A stretch of 30,401 nucleotides of DNA from a virus: positions 1 to 30,401 of the IMG/VR virus record IMGVR_UViG_3300044470_000167. The stretch is one strand, 5' to 3'. This document shows positions 15,857 through 22,412 of the stretch, piece by piece. The notes beneath the pieces are model-generated. The model saw nothing but the letters and a program-made list of their open reading frames with translations, had not been told where the DNA came from and searched no databases. Position 1 is the first letter of the stretch; every line of letters begins with the position of its first letter. Both the position numbers and the translations under genes were made by a program.

Positions 15857-16185
15857 TCCCCCGCTGGCAGAAATTCCCCCAACGCTTCGTACACCTCATC
15901 TTCGCCGCTGGTCCCGGTAGCGATGGCGTACGCTTCGAACACGTTCTTGAAGGTGAAGAACGCCTTCACCTCGGCCAGCGTGATCTTCGGGTAGTTGAGC
16001 GCCGCCGCGGCATGGATGGCCGTGAGCATCAAGTCGCGCCGGTCCTTCCACGGGATAGCCTTGTCGGAGCACTTTTCGAGATCGGCTTCCAACGCTTCGG
16101 CGTCCCCGAGGCTCATGGACGGTAGGATGATATATGAGTTTCCCCGGCGGAACATCTTCCCGCCGAACGCTACGGTCTGTGGCAT
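15823..16185 (-). CDS. tail assembly chaperone, gpG-like
   Basis: 120 residues. A short beta N-terminus (VAFGGKMFRRGNSYIILP) leads into a helical, acidic body (GDAEALEADLEKCSD; KDRRDLMLTAIHAAAALNYPKITLAEVKAFF). Size, helical content and position between the tube and tape measure fit the G-type chaperone that coats the tape measure during tail assembly. ATG at 16185 has GGAGG about 9 bases upstream. The last 11 codons overlap the -1 frame of the next ORF. Confidence 0.7.
   Translation of the reverse strand: MPQTVAFGGKMFRRGNSYIILPSMSLGDAEALEADLEKCSDKAIPWKDRRDLMLTAIHAAAALNYPKITLAEVKAFFTFKNVFEAYAIATGTSGEDEVYEALGEFLPAGERSPGATSAGA
15856..15862 (-). promoter_or_regulatory. candidate -1 ribosomal frameshift site G GGG GAA
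   Basis: In the frame of the upstream chaperone the codons are G GGG GAA. Slipping back one base re-pairs GGG perfectly and GAA as GGA with a G-U at the second position. The upstream stop TAG is 11 codons downstream. A second identical heptamer in the same register lies at 15874-15880. GGGAAAG, the lambda G-T slippery sequence, overlaps at 15860-15854 but in a different register. The exact slip point is inferred. Confidence 0.5.
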
Positions 16186-16202
16186 GTTCGATTTCCTCCC
16201 AA

Positions 16203-16230
16203 GCGGGGCAGCCGGTTATTGCCGCCCCGC
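16203..16230 (-). terminator. stem-loop between tail tube and chaperone genes
   Basis: GCGGGGC (16203-16209) pairs with GCCCCGC (16224-16230) over a 14-nt loop, just upstream of the chaperone's ribosome site. There is no U-tract, so at most a partial terminator or an RNA-processing/stability hairpin that keeps tube mRNA above chaperone mRNA. Confidence 0.35.
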
Positions 16231-16266
16231 GCTGTTCACTGTTTTGTGTCAGACCCGGCCGCTGAA

Positions 16267-17037
16267 CTACGCCGCCACGTCTTGGTTGATGCTGCCGATA
16301 TATCCGGTCCCGTCGTCCATCGCAGCGAAGTCGAACTCGGGGATGTTCCAGTCGTTGAACTTCCAACTTATTGACAGTTTGTTGCTGAGGCACTTATTCA
16401 ATCGAATCGTGACCATCTTTCCGTCGATCTGCGCGTTGCTGATGACGACGGCGAAGCGCGGGCCGCTGCCCATGGCGATGTTCGGGATGTTGAAGTACAC
16501 GCTACCGCCGCCGCTCGCCACGGTGTAGCTGTAGGTGATCTGCTTCGGGTTCGTGTCGGTCGAGAAGAAGGTGTAGACGCCGCCCGTGCTGACCTTGTAC
16601 TGCCCCGCCGCCGGAGTGCCGGTGGCGCTGATGTTGATATTCCACAGCCCGGTGATCGCATCGTAGACGCCGAGGTCTTCGACGAACGTGGCAGCTTGGG
16701 CTACGGTCGCCACGCCGCTGCCGGTGGGTGTGATGGCCTCATCGAGAGACACGCGCCGGGTGTTGCCCGACGTCGGCGCGGGGGCCCCGAAGAACATGTT
16801 GAACAGGTCCGACTTGAACTGCGCACCCTTGGCTTTGCCGCTGATTTTGAACTCGGTGTCCATAATGAAGGCGGCCATTCGGTTCTTGCCGTACAACTCC
16901 TTCGTGGACCCGCTGAAATCGACAGAGACATCCTGGAGGATGCCGAAACGCCGCGGAGTCGGGCCGCTGATTCCCGAGGTTACTGAATTGGGAACCCAGA
17001 TGACATCCCCGACGCCGCCTTGAACGAGTTGACTCAT
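16267..17037 (-). CDS. major tail tube protein
   Basis: 256 residues, beta-rich. Tail-tube features include GILQDVSVDFSGSTKELYGKNRMAAFIMDTEFKISGKAKGA, which is the long beta hairpin and the loop typical of siphophage tubes, and a C-terminal Ig-like strand pattern (LSISWKFNDWNIPEFDFAAMDD). Copies stack as hexameric rings forming the tube. It lies between the tail terminator and the chaperone pair, and AAGGAG precedes ATG 17037. Stem-loops lie on both sides, which would suit a highly expressed structural gene. Confidence 0.75.
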   Translation of the reverse strand: MSQLVQGGVGDVIWVPNSVTSGISGPTPRRFGILQDVSVDFSGSTKELYGKNRMAAFIMDTEFKISGKAKGAQFKSDLFNMFFGAPAPTSGNTRRVSLDEAITPTGSGVATVAQAATFVEDLGVYDAITGLWNINISATGTPAAGQYKVSTGGVYTFFSTDTNPKQITYSYTVASGGGSVYFNIPNIAMGSGPRFAVVISNAQIDGKMVTIRLNKCLSNKLSISWKFNDWNIPEFDFAAMDDGTGYIGSINQDVAA

Positions 17038-17070
17038 GATGCTGCTCCTTTTCTGCTGTTATTTGGAAAT

Positions 17071-17085
17071 GCCGGCGCCGCCGGC
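17071..17085 (-). terminator. GC-rich hairpin upstream of the tube gene
   Basis: GCCGGC (17071-17076) and GCCGGC (17080-17085) pair perfectly over a 3-nt loop in the gap between the tail terminator and tube genes. No U-tract; more likely an mRNA-stability element than a terminator. Confidence 0.3.
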
Positions 17086-17104
17086 CCGTTGAAAACCGTG
17101 CTGC

Positions 17105-17749
17105 CTACCAAGTGGTAATGCGCGCGGGCACGTAGGCGAATCCTTGCCCGCCCTTTGCGCCGCTGTAGGGCTTCTCTTCGCCCGTTAGCCTCGCCCACTC
17201 CACCAGGCCCCCCAGCGTCTGCGGATGGCCCCCGGGGCTCCTGGGGTTGTCTCCCGGCAGCGCTGCTTCGATGGCGTCCAAGAGCGGGTTCATATTCGGG
17301 AAGACCTGATCGGGGTCTTCGTTGAAGACGTACAGCCCCAGCATGACGTCCATGTCCCACTGGTACGCCAGCCCGCCGGTGGGCCCGGTCTTGGGCGACT
17401 CCCCGATCTGCTCCAGGTAGAGCGCCGGCTGTTGTTCCGGTGGAAGGTCGCTGAACACCACCGACCGCCGGCACACGTTCCTGAGACCCTGGATGCTGCC
17501 CTTCATGAGGTTGAACAGCGCCTGGTAGATGGTCTCGCGACAAGGCCCGTACGTGACTGGGGTGGTGGTGAACGGCCCGATGGAACTGGCGAGCGTGAGC
17601 TGCGATTCCGATTGCACCGACGCAATTGTGGCCGTAGCGCCGCCGATCACCAGCGGCAGTGTGGCCCACGTGGCGTCGAAGGATCGACCGCGCGCGCGGG
17701 TTACGACCGTCCCGCCGGAGTCCGTGGTGCAGGTTCCGAGATGTCTCAT
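17105..17749 (-). CDS. tail terminator (tail-to-head joining) protein
   Basis: 214 residues. After an N-terminal beta region (LPLVIGGATATIASVQSESQ), the core YQALFNLMKGSIQG... PPEQQPALYLEQ ... YQWDMDVMLGLYVFNED matches minor tail U-like terminators, which cap the tube as a hexamer and bind the connector. Its ATG overlaps the stop of the gp10-like gene as ATGA, and the tube gene follows, as in lambda and HK97. The N-terminal 60 residues are longer than usual for the family. Confidence 0.65.
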   Translation of the reverse strand: MRHLGTCTTDSGGTVVTRARGRSFDATWATLPLVIGGATATIASVQSESQLTLASSIGPFTTTPVTYGPCRETIYQALFNLMKGSIQGLRNVCRRSVVFSDLPPEQQPALYLEQIGESPKTGPTGGLAYQWDMDVMLGLYVFNEDPDQVFPNMNPLLDAIEAALPGDNPRSPGGHPQTLGGLVEWARLTGEEKPYSGAKGGQGFAYVPARITTW

Positions 17750-18267
17750 CGCTGAATGCCCTCTCCGACCGCCCGCTCAATCCAAGACAGGTACTCCGGC
17801 TCGTTCGCATGAAGCGCGGCCCTCATGAAACTGCGTTCGGGGAACGTCGCCTGATGCGCGCGTACCGTCCAACTGTCGGCGATGGGATGAATGCCCGCCC
17901 GCCGCATCACCCGCGCTCCCTTCTTGGTCCGATGCGCCATGTGCTCTGGGATCGTGAAGGTGCCTCCGTATTCGTGGATAGCCCCGTATGCCGCCAACCC
18001 GCCGCCGCCCTGAACGACGGCCGAAATAGTGAACGGCCCCGCTCCGGTGTAATTCCCGCCCCACTCTACCCACCGCCGGACGCTGCCCTTGAGCAACCCC
18101 GTGCGGTGATGAAGAACCTGTCCCTCCAAGTAGTCATTCTGGATGGACCTCTGGAGGTCCTTGGAGATTCGGTCGAAACACTCCTGCACCGATGTGCGCA
18201 ACCCCGCGCCGCGGCCTCGCAGCCGGGCGGCCACCACCTCGGTATTGTGCGTTAGGGTGAAGGACAT
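17746..18267 (-). CDS. HK97 gp10-like head-tail/tail completion protein
   Basis: 173 residues from ATG 18267; a longer frame from 18342 would overlap the connector gene and add an unlikely leader. The body has the family pattern: RTGLLKGSVRRWVEWG, then YGAIHEYGGTFTIPEH, then HQATFPERSFMRAAL near the C-terminus. Members sit at the head-tail joint or complete the tail. It lies between connector and terminator, 46 bp after the former and overlapping the latter by four bases. The start has no strong ribosome site. Confidence 0.7.
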   Translation of the reverse strand: MSFTLTHNTEVVAARLRGRGAGLRTSVQECFDRISKDLQRSIQNDYLEGQVLHHRTGLLKGSVRRWVEWGGNYTGAGPFTISAVVQGGGGLAAYGAIHEYGGTFTIPEHMAHRTKKGARVMRRAGIHPIADSWTVRAHQATFPERSFMRAALHANEPEYLSWIERAVGEGIQR

Positions 18268-18313
18268 GGCGTGGAATAAAACGAGGAATAATCCGAGCGC
18301 GTTTTGTCGCGGG

Positions 18314-19219
18314 TCAGAAGACCGGCACGGTCCGATACGCATCCATAACGGCCAAAATATCGGGGTCGAAAATCCACGAACGATATGAGATCGTCCCCGC
18401 CTGCGGAATCATCTGGCTCGACTGGTCCACCCAACCGCGCCGCTTGAACGTGAGCACCACCATCTTGCAGCACTTTTCCGCCACATCGTCCGGCACGCCA
18501 TTGAAGCCGGCCACGTAGCTGACTTCCACGTTCTGGGTTCCGCGCGCGAAGCAGTACGGCCGCGCGTACCGACTCCGCCAGTTGGACACGTTCCACCCGC
18601 CGCCGAAACTGCGCATCGCCAGGCACTTGCCCCCCTGGTCGATCACAAAGCCCGGCGCCGTGATGCTGGTGCTCGCCGGAATCGCCAACCCGTTGATGCT
18701 GAGTTCCGAAACCGACACGATAGGCCACAGCCGCAAAAACAGCCTATCGTTGCCGTTCCCGTCGTACCACTCCGGTCCGCACGTCACTTGCTCGACAAGG
18801 CTCGATGTGGCCGGGGTGGACCCGTCAACGTGCACGCGCCCCGTCTTGCGCAGCCAATACAAGCTGGCCGCCGTTATCATGCCCGCCAGCAGCCCGTCCT
18901 GTGCCGTGCACACCGGAGTCGCGGGAACAACCGGCGGACCCACTGAGGCCGCGGCGTGAGCCAAGGCGAAGTTCGCAGTGAAGGTGGAGGATGTCACCGC
19001 CGCGACCTTCACGCTTTCCCGGTTAACGCCACTGTCTACCCAGAGATCGGACCCCACGGCGATGTTCGCCATCGTGGCCGGCGTCACCACCACGCCATTG
19101 CCCGGCGAGATGGCGAGCGGGATGGTGGTGTCCACCACGCCACCCTGGAGCGATGCCCACGTCTTCACGTCGGCAAGTGTGGTCAGATCGAGCGCGTTGG
19201 GAGTGAGTAGGCTGGACAT
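18314..19219 (-). CDS. head-tail connector/adaptor protein, with N-terminal extension
   Basis: 301 residues. The C-terminal part has the adaptor pattern: SYVAGFNGVPDDVAEKCCKMVVLTFKRRGWVDQSS followed by a strand and a helix ending DILAVMDAYR, as in HK97 gp6-like ring proteins beneath the portal. The N-terminus also fits (LTTLADVKTWASLQ). The middle has an extra beta segment (PLAISPGNGVVVTPATMANI; VNRESVKVAAV) that makes it about twice the usual 100-150 residues. It is the first joint gene after the capsid block. Confidence 0.7.
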   Translation of the reverse strand: MSSLLTPNALDLTTLADVKTWASLQGGVVDTTIPLAISPGNGVVVTPATMANIAVGSDLWVDSGVNRESVKVAAVTSSTFTANFALAHAAASVGPPVVPATPVCTAQDGLLAGMITAASLYWLRKTGRVHVDGSTPATSSLVEQVTCGPEWYDGNGNDRLFLRLWPIVSVSELSINGLAIPASTSITAPGFVIDQGGKCLAMRSFGGGWNVSNWRSRYARPYCFARGTQNVEVSYVAGFNGVPDDVAEKCCKMVVLTFKRRGWVDQSSQMIPQAGTISYRSWIFDPDILAVMDAYRTVPVF

Positions 19220-19231
19220 GGGGATTGAACT

Positions 19232-20371
19232 CTACGGGCAAGCGAGAACGCCGCCGGTGTTTGTGCCGGCCGTGATGGTCCCATCGGTCCCGATACAGAG
19301 CGGCAACTTGCCGAGCCCGATCAGGTTCAGCAGTCTCAAACTCCCAACAGGAAGCGAGCCACTGGTCACCTGCTTCAGGGAAAGATTATCGAGCGTGAGG
19401 TTGCCACTGGTCCCCGACGCCCCGATTACGAAGTTGGTCACGGACCCGGCGGAGGTGAAGTAAAGCACGTTGTCAGATCCAAGCGTCAACCCGACCGGCG
19501 GGCTGGCAGGAACTCCCGTTGTGATGTAGGCCGCCAGATCCTCTGCGCTGGTGCTGGTCGCATCGTATGTGAATTTGTAGATGGCGTTGGCAACGGGCGC
19601 GATGGCCATGTTTGCGCTGGTCTGGGTAATCTGGCCACTGCCCGTGCTCTCAGTGAATACCGCGGCCCCGCCCGTGAACGCCCAATCGCCAGTTGCCGTC
19701 CATTTGACGTGCGTGGCGAAAGCGCCCTCATTCAGCGATTCCGAGCCGACCGTGGTTGTGGACGCCAACAGAATGGCCTGCCAGGTGGAACCGTCGAGGG
19801 TCACGCAACTGGCCGTTGCCGTTCCGAGATAGCCTCCGCCGCCGGAGTCAGGGCAGAAGTCGGCGTACGGCGCCTTCGTCCACGTGTAGACGCGGCCGAT
19901 GGTCGCGGCAGCCGCCGCTGGCAGTTGTGTCATGGGCGCTAAGGATGCCGCCGGTTGCACGTTTGCCAGCGCGACTCCCAGGTTGGCCTCGATGGCCTCA
20001 ACTTCTTTCGCTAGTTGCTGCGTGTCGTTGTACCAAGACATTACAGCGGCGGTTGCCCCGTGCGACGCCGCCTTCGTCCCCTTCCATCCGCGCGTGCAGC
20101 CGGTGAGGCCGTTTCCGTTCGACCCAGAGCAGAATACCAGTTCGCTGCCGATCTGCACCGCCAGTGGAGCCGCGAACGGGTTCGTCCCTACGAATGTGAG
20201 CGATGTCGCCGACGCATCCACGAACGACGCCAGCGTGGTGCTGCCCACATTGAGCAGCAGGAGATCCGTGTCCGTGGCGATGGCCGACGGGTACTTCGCA
20301 TATTGAGTGGGTTGCGCCACCAGCAGGAAGGCGAGCGCGGGGAAGGCGATACACAATCGAAAGGGACGCAT
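19232..20371 (-). CDS. secreted-type structural protein with CBM-like C-terminal domain
   Basis: 379 residues. The N-terminus is a signal peptide (MRPFRLCIAFPALAFLLVA, cleavage near 19). Next comes a segment often seen in phage structural proteins, IGSELVFCSGSNGNG followed by TGCTRGWKGTKAASHG, then a helix (QQLAKEVEAIEANLG). Residues about 205-345 look like a carbohydrate-binding-type beta sandwich (WTATGDWAFTGGAAVF; TLDNLSLKQV). AGGAG stands upstream of ATG 20371. It lies between decoration-like genes and the connector, so a capsid surface or appendage role is likely. Why a signal peptide is kept is unclear: display on the host envelope or an adhesin-type moron are options. Confidence 0.5.
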   Translation of the reverse strand: MRPFRLCIAFPALAFLLVAQPTQYAKYPSAIATDTDLLLLNVGSTTLASFVDASATSLTFVGTNPFAAPLAVQIGSELVFCSGSNGNGLTGCTRGWKGTKAASHGATAAVMSWYNDTQQLAKEVEAIEANLGVALANVQPAASLAPMTQLPAAAAATIGRVYTWTKAPYADFCPDSGGGGYLGTATASCVTLDGSTWQAILLASTTTVGSESLNEGAFATHVKWTATGDWAFTGGAAVFTESTGSGQITQTSANMAIAPVANAIYKFTYDATSTSAEDLAAYITTGVPASPPVGLTLGSDNVLYFTSAGSVTNFVIGASGTSGNLTLDNLSLKQVTSGSLPVGSLRLLNLIGLGKLPLCIGTDGTITAGTNTGGVLACP

Positions 20372-20399
20372 GGTGGTGCTCCTTATTTACTGAAATTTC

Positions 20400-20421
20400 A
20401 CGCCGGCCTACGTTCCGGCGT
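20400..20421 (-). other. stem-loop in the 117-bp gap upstream of the secreted protein
   Basis: ACGCCGG (20400-20406) pairs with CCGGCGT (20415-20421) over an 8-nt loop. No U-tract on either strand. The rest of the gap (20372-20488) shows only the AGGAG of the downstream gene. Confidence 0.35.
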
Positions 20422-20488
20422 TGGCGGGTACCGTCCGCACGCTTCGGGCCGCCCGGAGGAGGAAACGGCCGAAGTTCGCAAAAGGTGG

Positions 20489-21052
20489 TTAGTACAAAAG
20501 CGCGACCGGCCCGGTAGCGGCCGTGAATGTCGTCGGGGGCGTGATCGCGGTAGGAGTTCCGAACGTCTGTCCAGTAATCTCCCCCGTGTTGTGATCGCCC
20601 GCGGCCTGAGTCCTGATGTACGCCGTGGTCCCGTCCGTGGTGACCCCGATGTAATAGAGCCCCAGCGCCGCCTGGTAAGGCGTGGCGAACGCGAGCCGCT
20701 GGAACGTGTTGAGAGTCCCCACTACGGTGGTGCTGGCCGACTTCGCCAGGACGTTCCCGGCGGAATCGTACAGGATGGCCTGGATGTGATCCGAGCCGCC
20801 CGTCCCGCCGAGCAGGACGGACACGCCGGTCAGGAGCGCGTTTCCGAACACCCGGACCTCGGACACCCAGATGGCATTCGCGATCCCCTGGGTGTTGGTC
20901 CCGCCAGTGGCGAGGGTTGGGGGGACATAGCCCCCGGCGTAGAAGTGGGTTCCGTTTATCCCGGCCGCGCGCGCCGCTACTTCCAGGGTTTCCAGGTTGT
21001 TCACGCGGTCGAGCAGGGTCTCGGGAGTCGGTTGAGTGAGTTGCAGGTACAT
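20489..21052 (-). CDS. probable capsid decoration protein, paralogue B
   Basis: 187 residues, clearly homologous along its length to the neighbouring upstream gene. Shared blocks include NGTHFYAGG, AIWVSEVRVFGNALLTGVS, ILYDSAGNVLAKSA, FATPYQAALGLYYIGVTTDGT, AAGDHNTGEITGQTFGT and a final ITPPTTFTAATGPVA. A short helical N-terminus (TPETLLDRVNNLETLEVA) may be a coiled coil for oligomerisation. The rest is a beta sandwich. AAGGAG precedes ATG 21052. Lying just after the major capsid gene, it probably decorates the capsid, but no named family was recognised. Confidence 0.55.
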   Translation of the reverse strand: MYLQLTQPTPETLLDRVNNLETLEVAARAAGINGTHFYAGGYVPPTLATGGTNTQGIANAIWVSEVRVFGNALLTGVSVLLGGTGGSDHIQAILYDSAGNVLAKSASTTVVGTLNTFQRLAFATPYQAALGLYYIGVTTDGTTAYIRTQAAGDHNTGEITGQTFGTPTAITPPTTFTAATGPVALLY

Positions 21053-21088
21053 CGTTTTCTCCTTTTCTATTTGGCCTGTCCGGCCCCG

Positions 21089-21670
21089 TCAATAGGTCAT
21101 AGCCACGGGCCCTTTGCTCGCGGTGAACGTGGTGGGCGGGGTGATCGCTACCAGCGTCCCGAAGGTCTGCGCCGTGATGATGCCGGCATTGTGGTCGCCG
21201 GCAGGTTGGGTCTGGATCTTGGCGTGCGTCCCGTTGGTGGACACGCCAATGTAGTACAGGCCGGGAGCGGCCTGGTACGGGGTCGTGAAGGGCACCCGCT
21301 GGAAGGCGGTGGTGCTCGACGTAACGGTCGTTCCCGCCAGCGCCGAGTTGGCAACCACATTGCCGTTGGCGTCGTACAGGATGACGATGACGCTATCCGT
21401 CCCGGCTACCGATCCGGTGAGGAATGAGATGCCGGTGATGAGCGAGTTTCCGTGGATGCGAACTTCGCTCACCCAGACCTGAGTGGCAATTCCGGCGGTG
21501 TCCGTGCCGTAGCCCGTGAAGGCCGTCGGTACCGCGTCCCCGGCGTAGAAGTGGGTTCCAGACAGGCTGGCGACTTGCTTCGCCACCTGTAGGGCTTCGA
21601 GCGCATCCATGCGCGCGGGAAGGGTCTCCCCGGCGCCGGCGGCAGGTTGGCTGAGTTGGCTGTAGCTCAT
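21089..21670 (-). CDS. probable capsid decoration protein, paralogue A
   Basis: 193 residues from ATG 21670, chosen because AGGAG lies about 10 bases upstream; an in-frame start at 21739 has none. Same architecture as paralogue B, with a coiled-coil-like N-terminus (LPARMDALEALQVAKQVA) and conserved beta blocks (GTHFYAGD, VWVSEVRIHGNSLITGIS, VILYDANGNVVANSA, YQAAPGLYYIGVSTNGT, ITPPTTFTASKGPVA). About half the residues match, so this is an old tandem duplication with divergence, not a recent copy. An HNH gene separates it from the capsid gene. Confidence 0.55.
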   Translation of the reverse strand: MSYSQLSQPAAGAGETLPARMDALEALQVAKQVASLSGTHFYAGDAVPTAFTGYGTDTAGIATQVWVSEVRIHGNSLITGISFLTGSVAGTDSVIVILYDANGNVVANSALAGTTVTSSTTAFQRVPFTTPYQAAPGLYYIGVSTNGTHAKIQTQPAGDHNAGIITAQTFGTLVAITPPTTFTASKGPVAMTY

Positions 21671-21707
21671 GGCTGTGTGTTCTCCTGATGGCTGTGTGGT
21701 TTGAATC

Positions 21708-21737
21708 GGGCGCCAGTCCCTCTGTTGACCGGCGCCC
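21708..21737. other. stem-loop between HNH gene and decoration gene
   Basis: GGGCGCC (21708-21714) pairs with GGCGCCC (21731-21737) over a 16-nt loop, upstream of paralogue A on the minus strand. It could end or pause read-through after the capsid gene; there is no U-tract. The remaining gap (21738-21806) holds no other feature I can support. Confidence 0.4.
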
Positions 21738-21806
21738 ATCCAAACTCGATCCCGCTAGCGACGCCGGCGGAATCAAAAGGTTAGTACCCTACGAATCCTT
21801 ACGCGC

Positions 21807-21812
21807 TATAAT
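21807..21812 (+). promoter_or_regulatory. consensus -10 box TATAAT of the first HNH gene
   Basis: TATAAT ends six bases before the ATG at 21819, so transcription would start on or next to the start codon (leaderless mRNA). No good -35 hexamer is seen at 16-18 nt. Confidence 0.5.
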
Positions 21813-21818
21813 GTGGAT

Positions 21819-22412
21819 ATGCCGATCAAGTGCCGGCCGCTCCCCACATTGTCGGATTCTGATATCGAACGATTCTGGCAGTACGTCCAACGCGCTGCCG
21901 ATACTGAATGCTGGCTCTGGACCGGGAATCTATACCCCGATGGGTACGGGCAGCTAAAGGTCTTCCACCGATCCATAAGGGCGTCCCGCGTTGCGTACAG
22001 ACTGCACTACGGGATCGATCCCTATCCGCTCTTCGTCCTCCACCACTGCGATACCCCCGCCTGCTGCAATGGAGTTCATCTATTCCGAGGGACGAACAAG
22101 CAAAACATGGAAGACGCCCAGCAAAAGGGCAGGGTGGTATCCGGGGATCGTCACCATTTCCGCTTGAGGCCAGAAACGGCCCCATTTGGAAAGCGTAACG
22201 GAAAATACACGCACCCAGAGAGCAGGAGCCCCGGAGAGAAAAATGGATCAGCCAAACTCACAGAAGAGAATGTCATGGAAATCAGATCCATGTACAGAGT
22301 TGGCCAACTCTCCCAGCAGCAAATCGCCGATCTTTTCGGGATAAACCAAACGGCGGTAAGTGCGATCATCTCACGTAAAACATGGTCGCACCTACCTCCG
22401 CCGACGGACTAA
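21819..22412 (+). CDS. HNH homing-type endonuclease with C-terminal helix-turn-helix
   Basis: 197 residues from ATG 21819; a GTG at 21813 is overlapped by the promoter. Residues 31-104 form an HNH_3 nuclease: CWLWTGNLYPDGYG, ASRVAYRLHYG, VLHHCDTPACCN (His75/76, Cys77, Cys82/83, Asn84), HLFRGTNKQN (His87, Asn97), KGR. A linker leads to a DNA-binding C-terminus, SAKLTEENVMEIRSMY followed by LSQQQIADLFGINQTAV, a typical homing-endonuclease helix-turn-helix. The gene is opposed to the virion operon and its stop overlaps that of the capsid gene by four bases. It is a free-standing selfish endonuclease placed beside a conserved capsid gene; no intron was seen. Confidence 0.85.
   Translation: MPIKCRPLPTLSDSDIERFWQYVQRAADTECWLWTGNLYPDGYGQLKVFHRSIRASRVAYRLHYGIDPYPLFVLHHCDTPACCNGVHLFRGTNKQNMEDAQQKGRVVSGDRHHFRLRPETAPFGKRNGKYTHPESRSPGEKNGSAKLTEENVMEIRSMYRVGQLSQQQIADLFGINQTAVSAIISRKTWSHLPPPTD

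Noticed and set aside
15854-15860. Lambda-type slippery heptamer GGGAAAG as the shift site
   Set aside because: It is present but in the wrong register relative to the upstream frame; G GGG GAA is in the right one.
16203-16266. A tRNA-like TAGTTCAGCGG on the minus strand after the tube gene
   Set aside because: No T-arm consensus or matching acceptor strand follows; the resemblance is limited to a D-arm-like stretch.
17746-18342. Longer start of the gp10-like gene at 18342
   Set aside because: It would overlap the connector gene and adds a leader unlike the family; ATG 18267 gives the expected N-terminus.
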